This document shows, one piece after another, positions 45,418-57,800 of a DNA stretch of 64,000 bases. This stretch comes from Marvania coccoides. Taxonomy: Eukaryota; Chlorophyta; Trebouxiophyceae; Chlorellales; Chlorellaceae. Under the pieces are notes generated by a model that saw nothing but the letters and a program-made list of their open reading frames with translations, was not told where the DNA came from and did no database searches. Each line of letters begins with the position of its first letter. Positions within the stretch are counted from its first letter, which is position 1. The stretch covers positions 372,001 through 436,000 of the forward strand of contig OY978102.1 of assembly GCA_963854735.1 (NCBI GenBank), given 5' to 3'. The position numbers and the translations under genes were made by a program.

Positions 45418-46623
45418 CAAGGAAAATTCTTCCTCTAACTCGATTGTGAAACGCTAGGAATTTGGCCTCCGGCGGCAGCGCAGAGCCGCCCAGAATCAGC
45501 GCCAGCGTGGCCTCCCTTGCGGCGTCCCGAACCAGTTCACGCCGGTCAGAGGTGGGTATATCAAGCGCCCGCGTGGCATCATCGAGGGCCACCTCGAGCA
45601 GCCACGAGCTGTGGATGAGGTGCCAGACCGCGCAGGAAGGAAATTCTGTCAAGGCATCGGAGACGATTTTCAGCGCCTCCAAGGAGACCATGCTGGGGGT
45701 GAATTGCGCAAGAATCGCTGCCCTCAGCTCCGAATACCTGTCGTCATCCTCCTGGCTTGCAAAAGAGACGTCGTCTATGCCAGCGCTGTTCTTCAAGTTC
45801 ACTTTGCCGCCGCCTCTGCTGCCGCCGCTGCTGCTGCTGCTGCTGCTGGACTCCCCGCTCGGCTGCCGTCGCATCATCTCCCGGCTGTTGCCCTGCAGTT
45901 TCATGGCCGCGGCCGCCTTATCCAACCCTGCCTGTATTGCTTTCTCCACCGCCGCCTCTGCATGCATCACATTGGCGGGGGATTCATTGGTCAGCGATTT
46001 GATCTCTTTTAACTCTCTCCACGCGTCTGACGCGATCTCGCGGCTCCCCAAGGGCACGCCGTCCATGTCAAAGGCGGCACGAAGGTCGTCCTCCATCCCA
46101 AAAACATCTTCTGCAAGAAAGGAACGTAAACCGATGAAATATAGAAAAAAGTTAAAGTTAACAAAAAGAAATGCTCCTAATTGAGATGTAAAACGAAAAC
46201 ACTGTCGTTTGGGGGTACTCACGCAGCGGGCCTCTCGCTCGAGCGCGATTCACCAGCGTCTGGAATCGCAGGTCGGGGGAGAGCGCCGGCACCGGCGCCT
46301 CCAGCTGCAGCGCCATGCTGGTATCGGAGATGGCAGCCAGCGCCAGGGAAATGACGGTGTCATCCGAGGCGCTTTTCTTTTTGCCAGCTTTCGTGGCCTG
46401 CTGCAGCTGCAGCTGCAGCGCCGCTCGCATGGAGAACACCACTGCGCGGTGTTTGGAAATTCTGCCAGGGCGCAAGAAACCACCTTCACGGCTTCATCGA
46501 CCGCGAGAAAGTTATTAAACGCCGCGGACACCTCGTTAACCAGCTCATCGAACCTGGCGGCATCGGCTAGGTTGGCGAAAGTATATCTGACGTTGCCTTG
46601 TTCAGGCACTTCCAGTGATGCCC

Positions 46624-46660
<37 letters not shown>

Positions 46661-46672
46661 GCTGCTGCAGCG
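46624..46672 (-). repeat. Short CTG/CAG tract (poly-Ser) in TPR copy 3
   Basis: About 15 units with one CCG interruption; homologous position to the roughly 50-unit tract at 32872-33026. Confidence 0.95.
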
Positions 46673-47536
46673 AGGGCTGTCGCTCTCCTCGGCGGCGCTC
46701 TCGTACTCGTCTTCGGAAGCGCTGTTTGAAGGGCCAGCGAGCAGGGACGCGCTGCCGCCGCCCCAGGTGTACTTGGGCGGCGAAAAGGGTTCGCGCTGCT
46801 TGCCTGCCGCTGCCAGCGACTGCTCAGCCTCCGCCAGCACCTCTCGCGCGTGGTCCCCAACCTCAGCGTCCCCCACAGCCTGCTCAGCATACCACGCAGC
46901 GCCAGACAGCTCGTCCAGCCCAATCAACGCCCGAGCCATGCGGATGTAGGAACGCAGGTGGCTGCAAAAGGAGTGGAGCCCATTGTATCAGCGCTAGAAT
47001 AATTCGCGAAACTCGCAAATAACACATTCTAACCCACTCCTTGTTCAGGTAGATGGCTTTTTGGCAGTCAGATCGAGCCTCTTCGAATTTCTCAAGCTGC
47101 AGCAGAGCAGCAGCGCGGTTGGCGTAGATTATAAAGTCACTGGGGGTGTGCCTGCACGCACAGTTCAGCGCAGCCACGCAATCATAGAAATATCCCTCTT
47201 TAAACAGCTCGATCGCTTTTCTCTTGGCCGCTTCCGTGGCCCAGTGCGGCTCCCGAAAGGGCGCTGCCGGCGCCCAAAGATTGCTCATAGCGATTTATTT
47301 TTTTAAGAATATTTTAATGCGCAAATTGGCGTTTTCTGCAGATTACTGCCATGCGCATTACTCCAGATGTCACTCTTTCTTTCAAAATTCGGCGGTGGTT
47401 AAACCCCAACCGACTTGGTTGGGCAATCAGATCAGCTACAGCCAACGAATACAGCTTGGAACTCATATTATCACTGGGGGGCGCAGCTGAGTAAGGCACG
47501 CTCTTAACATTCATGCGCTATCATCCCCTGCCCATT

Positions 47537-50404
47537 TCAAATTTCCTCCACCTCGACATCATTCAGCTGCTCCTCCTCCTCAATTTTCCGCTCCAAGCCT
47601 GTCAGCAGTATCGCTGCGCCCGAATCCCCGCCATCTGCCAGAATTTTAAAGTCAGCCGCTGCCGCTTTGAACTTTCCTTGCTCCTCGTAGGCCCCAGCCC
47701 GGAGGTGCCGCGCTTTGCCGCAGGTGCGGTCGAGCCTCAACGCCTGAATTCCACACGGGAAAGTGAGGGGGGGGGAAGGAAACCATCCTCTGTAATGAAA
47801 GTATATATACAAATATATAAATACAAAAGATAAAAAACGTTTTGCCGATTTGTTTTACCAGTGATTGAAGCAGCTCTTCCCCCCCTGATTCAATTCAATC
47901 TAATCTGAACTCACGGCATCGCACTTGGCCTCCACCCCAGCCCAATCATCCTTCAACATCGCTATTGCAGCTGCTTCACAGAGGTACTCAACGACAGCAG
48001 CCCGCTCTTCATCTGCATCCTTGCCCTCCTCTTCTTCGACCTGCGCCGCAGCTTCTGTGCGCTGCACCGCCGCGATGCCACGTCTGCGGCTGCTAAATCC
48101 GCCATTTGAAGGCCTTTTCGCCGCCTCTGCCCCTGCCGCTGCCCCTGCCGCTGCCCCTGCAGGCCCTCCCTCATCTTCTTGAGCTGCCGCTTCGCCCCCA
48201 TCTGTCTTATTCTCGTCTGCCCCCTCTCTATCTTCTGCCACCAAGGGGTCCCCCTCCTCCACCCCCTTGGCAGAATCGCACCACGCAGCTGCGCTGTCAC
48301 CGTCACCAAGTTTCAACGAAATCTCGCCCATCAGCAGTCTGAAATGCGCTATATTCTCTGCAGGTATACGGCGCCCCCGTGCCTTCTCCCGCGAAGTTTT
48401 CACGCTGGCCATGACGAGCTCCATTATCGCACGGGCCAGCGTGCCGCCATGCATGGTCCCAACATCGTCGTAAAAGTAAAGAAGGGCGCGCGCCCGGGTC
48501 AGATGGCCCAGCACATCATCAGGATGGCGATGCACGTAGGCCCCGGTAGCTGTAACGGCCTCTGGGAAGCGCTGAGCGTCAATCAGCTGCTGCACGTGCT
48601 GGTGAAACGTTTCATATTCAGGGCTGGTAGCGACGCCTACGACGACATTGCTGCTCCCGCTGGCACTTCTTGCGACTGCCGCAGCTGACGTCGACGAGGC
48701 AGCGCTGGCCGCAGCGGCCCCTTCAGACCTGCCCATGGCTGCAGCACCGCCCAGCCATGCGGAAGAAGGAAATGAGCTGTCGCCGCCTGCTCCCTTGGCC
48801 CCGCTAACGCCCTCTGGTTTCACCCTCTCTTTTGCTTCCTCTTCGCGCGACAGGCGGAGCATGCGCAGGGCCTCAGCTGCCGCTTCTTGTTGCATGTCCT
48901 GCTCGTCCTGCTGTCGAGATGAACGCTCCTCTCCGTTGCTGCTGTCGCTGCTGTCCTCGGCAAAGCCGTCTTCGCCAGAGTCGGAGACCTCGGGCCTGCC
49001 TGCCGCGAGCGCTTTCCGCCGCTGCAGGGCCACCGCCGCCGCTGCCCTTACCCCTGCCGCCGATTCCTCAATATTCCCTTCAATCGATTTGTTCAAGGAA
49101 CGCATGTGGGCGAGAGACTCTGGATCCTCCGCCGCTGCGTCTTTCACAGATTTGCGGCTCACTGCCTTTATCTGCAGCGCTTCTTGGAGGTCCGCCAAAG
49201 AAACCTCGCTGCGCAGCTCCAGCGCGCGCTCTGCGTCCGCCAGAGCTCCGATCATGTCAGCTGCAGACGTCCAAAAAGAAATTTAAGTCAAAATTGAAAT
49301 TATAGAATACAGGTCAAGGAAGAGAAAAAAATGATTCAAGGCTAAAACGTTCGGCCAACTGGCTGGAGAAGCAGAATGGCTTCAATCGGCACAGTCAGCA
49401 CGTACACGCATGTTTTGTAAGGAGACTCACAAGCGTTATGCCTCGCGCGCGCCCGCGCGAGCAGCGCTTCAAATCGCTCCTGCCCCGTCAACGTGAACCC
49501 CCACTTGCCTCCCAGTGCCAAAGCCTTCGTCGCATCAGCAAGTGAATCAATAAGCATCTCGATCTGGGGATTTTCCTCTTCACCTGCCAGTTTTTTCAGG
49601 TCCTCTGGCTTCGAAGAAACAGCCTGCTCGTTGAGAAGAACGCTGCGCAACAGATACCACCGCGCGCAAAAGGGGTACTCTTCCAGCGCCTGGTCCAGAA
49701 CGGGTAGTGCACGTTCAGGAGAGCGTCCGGTCATGTGGATGTTGATCGATCGGCTGAGATCCTCAAACAAGCGGCGGTCGTCGTCGCTGGAAAAAGGAAA
49801 TTCAGAGCCGGGGCTGCAGGGGCTAGGTCCAGCTCTGGGAGCGCTTTCGTACTCGTCGTCAGATGCGACGTTAAAAAGCAGGGACGCGCTGCCGCCGCCC
49901 CAGGTGTACTTGGGCGGCGAAAAGGGTTCGCGCTGCTTGCCTGCCGCTGCCAGCGACTGCTCAGCCTCCGCCAGCACCTCTCGCGCGTGGTCCCCAACCT
50001 CAGCGTCCCCCACAGCCTGCTCAGCATACCACGCAGCGCCAGACAGCTCGTCCAGCCCAATCAACGCCCGAGCCATGCGGATGTAGGAACGCAGGTGGCT
50101 GCAAAAGGAGTGGAGCCCATTGTATCAGCGCTAGAATAATTCGCGAAACTCGCAAATAACACATTCTAACCCACTCCTTGTTCAGGTAGATGGCTTTTTG
50201 GCAGTCAGATCGAGCCTCTTCGAATTTCTCAAGCTGCAGCAGAGCAGCAGCGCGGTTGGCGTAGATTATAAAGTCATTGGGGGTGTGCCTGCACGCCCAG
50301 TTCAGTGCAGCCACGCAATCGTAGAAATATCCCTCTTTAAACAGCTCGATCGCTTTTTTTTTTGCCGCTTCGGTGGCCCAGTGCGGCTCTTTCGAGTGCA
50401 GCAT
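47537..50404 (-). CDS. Intact TPR-family protein (cluster copy 4), 816 aa
   Basis: Four exons on the minus strand: 50404-50175, 50098-49431, 49260-47915, 47743-47537. All are GT-AG (first donor gtgggt) and frame-consistent. Order: TPR module (residues about 5-125: KAIELFKEGYFYDC, YANRAAALLQLEKFEEARSD, LRSYIRMARALIGLDELS), linker PPKYTWGGG, a second helical block (RALPVLDQALEEYPFCARWY), charged/Ser/Ala-rich disorder, a third TPR-like block (RFPEAVTATGAYVHRHPDDV), a long acidic low-complexity stretch, and a last TPR motif (RTCGKARHLRAGAYEEQGKF). The first two exons and intron 1 are almost identical to copy 3, but the 3' two-thirds are unique. It is the only cluster member with no visible defect. 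Biochemical role unknown; a co-chaperone-like or scaffold role is inferred only from the TPRs. Confidence 0.78.
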
Positions 50405-50605
50405 GACGTCGAGTGATGGTTTTTATATCAATAATATTTTTTTATGAACAAATAAAAATCAAATTTACAAAAAAAATATGCTCGAGCTCGTTTCGCTCCC
50501 CACGTTTGTTTTCGCGCACGCCAGGGCACCAAAAAGCAATTATTTTGCAAATGTGAAACCTGAATCGATCGGTTGGATCCATCAGCCGCAACACGCGGAA
50601 GCGAG

Positions 50606-52566
50606 ATGGGACTCCTCACAGCATTATTCAAGCGAAAGGCTGCCCAGGAGGTTCACGACGCCCATGTCGTTGCTTCGCCACCTACAGGCGCTCTAAGGAA
50701 GCTGAGCATGGGCCATGAGCCCACGCCAAGGCCTCTGCCAACCCTCGAGATCCCCAACAACTCGACCACCAACATCCACCGCCCCAACCACGCACTGGAC
50801 GAGACAGTGGACATCTCCATCACCTCCATGGACTCTGTGGACTACACCCACGACGAAGAACTCAGCGAGAGGGACGGGGATGCCACAGACACGGCTGCTC
50901 CACCGGTCCCGCTGCTGCCGCAAGAAGAAGACCACCACGAGGGCTCTGAGGGCTCTGCTGCCGCGGAAGACGAGCTTGGGGGCGCTCATGACGATCCCGT
51001 GGGTGCAGGTCTTCTCGCCTCTATCGAAGTGTACCTCACAGAGGACGGTGAAAATGCTGCAGATGCCTTTGACACCATTTCAGTCGTTTCTGGTGAGCAC
51101 GGGCACTTGTTTTACTGTATTTATGCACAACTACCACTGTTGTACTGGTTATGATACAATTAATTGCTAAAATCACCGTTATCTCCGCCCATGTATCCAA
51201 AAAGATTCCACTCGTCTCATCAGCTTCCTTTCTTTAATTTACAGACCAACGAGGGGACGGAGAGCTGACGGAGGAGCTCACCGAGCTGGGCCGCGCTCTG
51301 GAGTGCCTGGAGTCCGAGGGCCCCTCCTCCCCGCTGGCCAGGGCCGCTTCCAACGGCGCAGCAGCCTTTGCGGCGGCCGCCGCCGCCGCCGTCGCCGCTC
51401 ACCCCCCTCTGGGCTCCTCCCCCGGGGGCAGCTACTCCACCTCATCGGTGCCAGCCCCCGAGCAGTTCGCCAAGAACATGGTGAAGCTCTACAACGACCT
51501 GGCTCTGCGGCTAATGGACGCGAGAGACTACTCCCAGGCGTTGAGCATGCTGTTGAAGGCAGAAGCCCTGCTAGACAACGACGCGGCCTGGATGCCTGGG
51601 TATACCACCGACAGGGACGACTCCAACCATCTAGGCGTGCTAACCCGGCAAGAAACCAGCGGCAGCCTCAATTTATCGGCTGTCGAAAACAGTTTGGAGG
51701 AGCTGGGCTCGTCTGCCGCCCCAGGGACGGCCTGGGTGAGGATCGTGGTGGCAAAGCGCGCGCGGCTGCGTGCCATTACATACAACAACATCGGCTGCCT
51801 GTACAAGCGGCAGGCGCTGCCAGAGGAGGCGCTGCCATACCTTCAAAACGCGCTGGCGCTGGAGGAGGCTGCAGGCAACGTCCACGACTGTGCCTCCACC
51901 CATCTGAACCTCTGCGCCGCGTACTCCGCCCTGGGGAGGTTCAAGGACGCTCTGAACCACGCGGAGCGCGCCATTATCTTGCTGCAGCGCCAGCTGTGGG
52001 GCGGCGCAAGCTTCCAGGAAGGCGTGGCTTTTCTGGGGCGGTGTCTTGCGGGTTTGGCTGCGACAGGCGCCGCAGGCGAGGGCGGCGAACCCGCGGCTGG
52101 CATGGTGGCGCACAGGCGGCAGCGTAAGCTCCTGGCGTCTGCCAACATCTTGGCCATGGCGTATCACAACGCAGCGGTGGAGCATGAACGCCTGGGGCGC
52201 CTGCGGGAGGCGCAAGTGAGCTACTCTCGCGCGTGCACCGTGGGCACGCGGTTCCTGGGCCCGAAATCGTCCACCACGACGGCTTTGGTGCACGCGCAAA
52301 AGGGGTTTGCTGCGCGTCAGCATCGGGACGCAGCAGGCAGCGGGGGCCACCACCACCACGCTGCTGGGCATGGGGCTGTGTCGGGCGCGGCGTCGAGGAA
52401 GGGAGGCGCTGCGCTGAGCGGCAGGAGCGCCAGTTCCAGTCTGTTGGCTAGTAGCAAGGGGCGGCAAGGCAGCGCTTCTACGAGGAAGCTGGGTGGGGTC
52501 TCCAGGGCTGGGAGCGCGTCAAGCTCGAGGCTGAAGAGCACGAAAACGACGCGGGACCGACGTTGA
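50606..52566 (+). CDS. TPR protein with disordered ends, 602 aa
   Basis: Exons 50606-51092 and 51245-52566 (donor gtgagc, acceptor ttacag, phase 1). The first 270 residues are acidic and low-complexity (Ala/Pro/Ser). A TPR array follows: YNDLALRLMDARDYSQALSM, ITYNNIGCLYKRQALPEEAL, PYLQNALALEEAAGNVHDCA, LNLCAAYSALGRFKDALNHA and AYHNAAVEHERLGRLREAQV. This is the kinesin-light-chain/LGN-like TPR pattern. The C-terminus is basic and Ser/Lys/Arg-rich. It starts 201 bases from the divergently transcribed TPR gene at 50404, so they probably share a promoter region, but the two proteins are of different TPR types and not obvious paralogues. Partner proteins cannot be predicted. Confidence 0.75.
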
Positions 52567-53072
52567 GCGGGCGATTTTTGAGGGCCCAATAATAATTAAA
52601 ATGAATAGTTGAGAGAGGCAGCGATATTGTGAAAATTTTGATTTTTTGTGTTGTCTTTTGCCTCTATTCGCTTAACAACAATGCTATTGGTATCTCTATA
52701 CATAATAAGGAATGCAATGCAACTGGAATTCGAATTGAAGCTCAGCTGCTCCCCAGCTGCCGAGTGTTTCTTCAAATACAAAGATTGGTGGAATCCAGTG
52801 TTTCGACCATTGTAATTTTTAATTGGTTGCGTATTCATTGGTAAATCAGAAGGGCGATTTCTCACGATCAGCGTCCCGATTTGGAACTTACATCATTGTT
52901 TCTGGAACAAATTTTAATTCAATTATTTGTTTTCCGGAAGCCCGCTTCTTGTTTCTCGCCGCATTCGGGCAAAACCTTGGGTTTGCCTCATTTTGAGACT
53001 AAAAGTAACGCGGCTATTTTCGGGCAACGCGCTTCCCTCCGTCATCAATATTATTTCGAATATAGAAATAAG
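52567..53072. other. Intergenic
   Basis: AT-rich. An open frame runs into the TMEM8-like gene from 52881, but its upstream part has no domain and AT-like composition, so I place the start at 53073. Confidence 0.4.
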
Positions 53073-54143
53073 ATGACCACGAGTTTTTCCATTTTCATGG
53101 ACGTGCTCCCCCACGTGCCGCTCGACCGAGGCGTTCTCAACGTCAACACCGGCGTCTACCTCCTCGACCTGCTGCCACTCCTGACCATGCTCCCCTGCGC
53201 CCCCACACTCCTGCTCTTCTGGCGCAAACGCCGTTACGCCGATTTCGCCTTTTTCGGACTGGGCTTCGCGTTGGCAGTCATCTACCACATCGCGCACCTC
53301 CACGGCATCCACGAGTTCGTCTGGCTGGGCCTGCCGGGCTCCCTGTGGCGCTCCCTTGACATTTTATGCTGCCAAGCGCTGCTGAGCCGTACCGTGGGCC
53401 ATGCCGTGGGGGCGCACTCCGGCGTGGTCGTTTCCCTCAGCAACATTGTGTTCCCGTTCCTCCTCATGGGCTGGGCGTTCCTTTCCAAGCGCCCCGACGC
53501 CGGCCTTCCCCCGCTGACGCTGGGCAAGGCCTCTCGGGCGCTGCTGCTGGTCGTGCTGGCGGCGCTGGCGGCCAAGTTTGCGTTTGAGGGGGCCAGCACC
53601 GTGCCTAGCTACAATAGACGCCGGGGGCAGAAGGCCATGGTGTGCTTTTTCCTAGGCTTTGCGTTCTTCCCGCTGCCAGAGCTTGCTCCAGGTGAGAAAA
53701 CCATTATAAAGCAAGGGGTTTTTGTTGAATCTAATCACACAACGCACACACAGCACGACAATTGTTAACTTTTGCACGATGAACTGCAATATGAACACCT
53801 TTCAGCATTTATACAATAATATGATAACTTCCTTTTCGTTTATAAGTATACATTTATTGATTAATTTTCATTATTTTTTCTGATTTAAATGTGCCGTGCA
53901 GGCATCTACTGGTTCACCCACTCGGTGTGGCACGTGTTCATGGCCATGGGCTACTGGGAGCTCTACTCTGAGCTGCTGGAGGGGCAGGCCCGGCAAAGGG
54001 CGATGCTGGCAGAGAGGGCAGCCGCGCGAAAGAGGGCGGCGCTCAACCTGGATGCTGTGCGCCTCCGCCTGCTGTCGCCCAGCGCTCTCACCAAGCTCCC
54101 AAATAGCACGTTCTCCCCCCCCTGCGCCCACAAAGCCGCATGA
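53073..54143 (+). CDS. TMEM8/DUF3522-like multi-pass membrane protein (CREST superfamily)
   Basis: Exons 53073-53691 and 53902-54143, phase 1, 286 aa. About seven hydrophobic segments fill residues 25-230. Conserved-looking polar positions sit within them: IYHIAHLHGIHEF, SLDILCCQALLSR, then GIYWFTHSVWHVFMAMGYWE near the last helix. The pattern of His and Asp in helices followed by an HS.WH motif is that of the CREST superfamily (alkaline ceramidases, PAQR receptors, Per1, TMEM8/myomaker). TMEM8-like is the closest by length and motif placement. Members are putative metal-dependent lipid hydrolases. The cytosolic C-terminal tail is basic and alanine-rich. An alternative start is Met9 (53097). 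Confidence 0.7.
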
Positions 54144-54820
54144 GCCAGCGTGACTTTCTTTTTCGTCCCTCTCTCCTCCCTCTTACTCATTCTTTGATTC
54201 ACAAGCGTGGTCAAATAAGTTTTTTTTCCTTGAGGCGGGGTAATGATAACAATACTGTGGGCAATGATCCCCCCAAAACGCATAAAGTGGTGCACTCCTG
54301 CTCCTCTTAAATAATTTCAATAACCCTCCCCTTATTTTATGTGATTTCCTTCTTTGTGTACTTAACCAAAATGCATTCTTCTTGTTCGCGCGTCGACCAC
54401 ACGGGAACAATTTTTTCCCTTCCTCCTGTGCACACAGGCAGCCCCCTCATTTGGTCGATTCTTTCTTTGTCGATGGTCTTTGTCTTTGATGCCTTGCACC
54501 CCCTTTCTTCAAGGCTTGATTCAGGTTTACAGGTTTCATACACATACAAGGTGCTTATCGGGCATATGAAAAAACATACAATTACTGCTGATGATTTCGT
54601 ATTTTATCTTATTTTTGCTTCAAACTTGTCGGGAACTTTGATGGTTCCCGCGCCTCCTGCTTTTATTCAGTTTGTCAATCCAATCCAAACGCATCCTGGC
54701 CACTTTCATGCAACACAAATTCCACAAAAATTATTTCAAGGAACACACATTTTTTACTCTTTTCATTTTCGTCCAAAACACGCTCGCTTTCCCCTCCCCC
54801 CACACAATCCTCAGCCTTGC
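54144..54820. other. Intergenic between convergent genes
   Basis: AT-rich 3' flanks of the TMEM8-like and TFIIS-domain genes. A plus-strand frame from 54341 has no domain and is AT-rich; rejected. Confidence 0.4.
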
Positions 54821-57800
54821 TCAGCTCAAGTCCATATCCTCAACAGCAGGAGCCGGCGCCACCGCAGCAGCAGCGGTGGGGGCAGCAGCAGTCGCCGACG
54901 GCCCGGCAGCTGAGGGGTCCGCTGCAGGCGCAGGGGGTGGTTTTAGGACTGGGTTTGGCGTGTTTTTCTGCACGTTTGCCAGCATCTCTGTCAGCCACCC
55001 TGGCTTGCACTGCAGCATCTCCTGCTTGGCCACCTCCTCGGCTCTAACCAGCTCCTCCAACGTGATGACAGCCAGATCGCCCGGGGTGATGACCCCCGTG
55101 AGCAGCATGTAGCGCAGCAGGGGGCGGCAGTGGACACTCTGCGTGGGAAGGAAAGCGGGGGGGGGGGGGGGGGGCGCGCGTTAATATTTCAGCTGAAAAA
55201 TACACGAGTAACTGAACTAGTCTTCGTATTCAAAACTTTAGACCGGAATGAAGGATACGGGATTAATTGAAGGGTTTGCTTTCCCGTCTCCCAATGGAAT
55301 CATGCAGCAAATTATAGATCACCAAATACTGAAAAAATGCGTTTACACTCCCCTTACCTTGGGCGACAAGTGCTTCCAGATGAGGCGGATCCGCTGCAGG
55401 TATTCGTCCGTCACCTCCAACCTCCCTTCATGGCCCCTGCAGTACCGGTAGAACAGAGTCCGCTCCAGTTCCATCCCCGCCTCACAGGGCGTCATGGCAG
55501 TCACCAGGGTGTGGGACAGCACCTTGATCGCGTTGTCGCGGTCCTCATTGCCCGTAGAAATGAACATGCGGGCGTCCGCAGCAGCCTGCTCCTCTCGCTC
55601 CTTCTCAAACTCCTTTTCCTTCTCCGCCACGGCCGCCGCCACCGCCGTGGCAATGGCAGCAGCGTCTGGGGCGGGCGCGGGCGCGGTAGAGAGACGCGGG
55701 GGCAGCTTTGAAGCGCTCACAGGCAGCTGGGGAGCGGCAGCGCCAGCCCCAGGTGCCACGGCACTCCCTCCTTTCTGCTGGGCTGTCCAAGCCTGCAAGA
55801 ACGGCGTCTCCTTGATGGCACCGGCTTTCGACACCTCTCTCCACCTGTACAGCACGTCTTTCAGCGTACCCGCCACCGGCTTTGCGATACTTGCCAGCCA
55901 TTCGACGCCCTGCTGGCCATCCAGCCCGTCCTGCTGGAAGAACGCCGTCCCCTTGTTGTTGAATATGAACTTGGCAAATACCCTCTGCGCGGCCTTGGGG
56001 AACCCAGATTCGTTCAGGGTCTTCATCATGCCATCTCGGGCGGCCGGCACCGCCTGCATCTGCGCCGTAACGGCCTCGATGCCCTCCCCTGCTCGCTTCA
56101 GCGTGGTCAGAGCATCCAGATATTCGGTCCCGAAGCCGTCCAGCTGCTTGGCCAGCTCCGTGAGCTCTGCTTTATTGGGGTTGTTTGGCGACGACAGCGG
56201 CTTCACGTCTTTGGCCGAGGGGGGGGGCACGCTCGTTCTTGCGGGAGCAGCAGGCGGCGGCAGCATCGCCTCCTGCAGCTGCTGCTGCAGCGCTGCAATC
56301 TGCTCCTGCGCAGCCTGCGCAGCCTGCTTCTGCGCCTCCTGCAGCGCGGCGATCTCCTGCTGCGCCTTCTGCTTCGCACCCTCCAGGGCTGCGACCTGCT
56401 GCTGCGCCTCCTGCAGCGCCTGCTTGCAAGCGTGCTGCTGCTGCAGGTTAAGCTCGCCGCCAGGGGCGCTCGCGTCTGCAGGAGGGCGCTCCACCGGTGC
56501 AGAGCGTCGCCCACCAAAGGGTTTCCTGCTGGCGGCGGCGGCGGCGGCGGCCGCAGCAAGCTTTTTCTCTTCAACAATCCGCTTTTTTTCCGCAGACACA
56601 CGCTTCTTCTCCTCAGCAGCAGCAGCACGCTTTTCCTCCCTTCCAACGTCAGGGGCGATGGGCTGTTTATGGGGCGGCGGCGGCAGCGGCAGGCCCACAC
56701 CCGTGGCAGTGGGTACAGCAGGCGCAGCAAAAGCAACGACAGCGGGGGGCTGCGCGGGTGGCACCGCTGGTGCTTCCGGCTGCGCAACCTCTGCCGTCGC
56801 TCCCGCCTCAGACACCGCCGCTGCAGCTGCAGCTGCAGCTGCAGCTGCAGCTGCAGCTGCTACTGCTCGAGGGACGTCATCAACCGCAATGGGCTCCGCA
56901 GGTGGTGCGTCAGGCACCGCAGAGAGCTTGCTTGAGCGAGGTTGAGGGGATCCCTGAGGGGCAGCAACAGCAGCAGCAGGGGGCACAGCGGCCGGCAGCT
57001 GCTCCTCAGTGGCTGCAGCAAAGGCGGCAGCTACCAGGCTCTTCGCCACTGCAGCGGATTCCTCTCCTTCTGCGTCAAGGGCGGGCTGATGCTCCTCCTC
57101 AGTCTCCATGGGACCCGCCCCTTCCTGCTGCTCCTGCTGCTCTGCCTCATCAGGCGCAGCACCTTCTGCTGCCGCCACCGGCACTGCAGCTTCAGACTTG
57201 CGCCCTCTAGCTGGTGTCCGTGTTTTCTTTGGCGCAGGGTCAGCGCCGCCGCTGTTCCGCGACTTGCGCTTGCCCCCCGCGCTGGGCTCAGCCGCGTCCT
57301 CCTCCCTCTTCTCCCCCTCTTCAGGCTTCTCCACTGCTGCAACTGGGGCGCCTGCACACACAATACCCAAGGGGAAAAAAATAAAAAATAAAGACGCAGA
57401 ACGAGGGAGCGAGTTACGAAAGTACTTGAAAAGAGAGAACAAAGAGAACTAGAGGGGAGAAGAAGGGTGGGGGGAGGGGTAATTAAGTTTTCTATTGAAA
57501 CCCCCCGCTCACCTGTTGCCTGTCTCTCTTTTTTCTCTTCCTCCGCCGAAGCCGCAGGCCAGGTGGCCCCCTCACCGGTGATGGCGCCGTTGGGCCACAA
57601 CACGACCTCGTTGGTCAGGTCTGTGTCGAATTCCTCCTTGTCGTGATATATCACTTTGTGCTGCACAGTGCCAGGCGCCGCGTCTTTCCTTCTCTTCATC
57701 TTATACATCACCTGGCCCTTTTCAAATGCGAAGATATTCTTGCCATCCTTCCTCTTGTTGGTGTCCCCAACGTCGAAGATGACGTGGACGGTTTTTCCTA

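Larger units (their letters stand above)
44350..47255 (-). repeat. Segmental duplication, unit 2 (partner 30585-33610)
   Basis: Introns, exons and the 3' flank match unit 1 almost base for base; the main length difference is the triplet tract. The right end diverges in the first codons (sequence ggcgctgccggcgcc replaces the 5' flank found at copies 1 and 2). Confidence 0.9.
44433..47288 (-). pseudogene. TPR cluster copy 3: near-duplicate of copy 1, ATG present, frameshift in exon 2
   Basis: Minus-strand exons 47288-47038, 46961-46223, 46110-45418, 45283-44433. Exons 3 and 4 are the same length as in copy 1 (693 and 851 bases) and nearly identical in sequence. ATG at 47288 opens MSNLWAPAAPFREPHW, then the TPR module. 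After AEFPNTAQW the frame shifts: exons 1 plus 2 total 990 bases, whereas exon 3 requires one extra base in phase. Downstream the coding frame resumes as VFSMRAALQLQLQQATKAGK. Hence a one-base deletion, an unusual recoding site, or a truncated product of roughly 200-plus residues. The short Ser tract here likely approximates the pre-expansion state. The upstream TPR domains could still be made. Confidence 0.6.
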
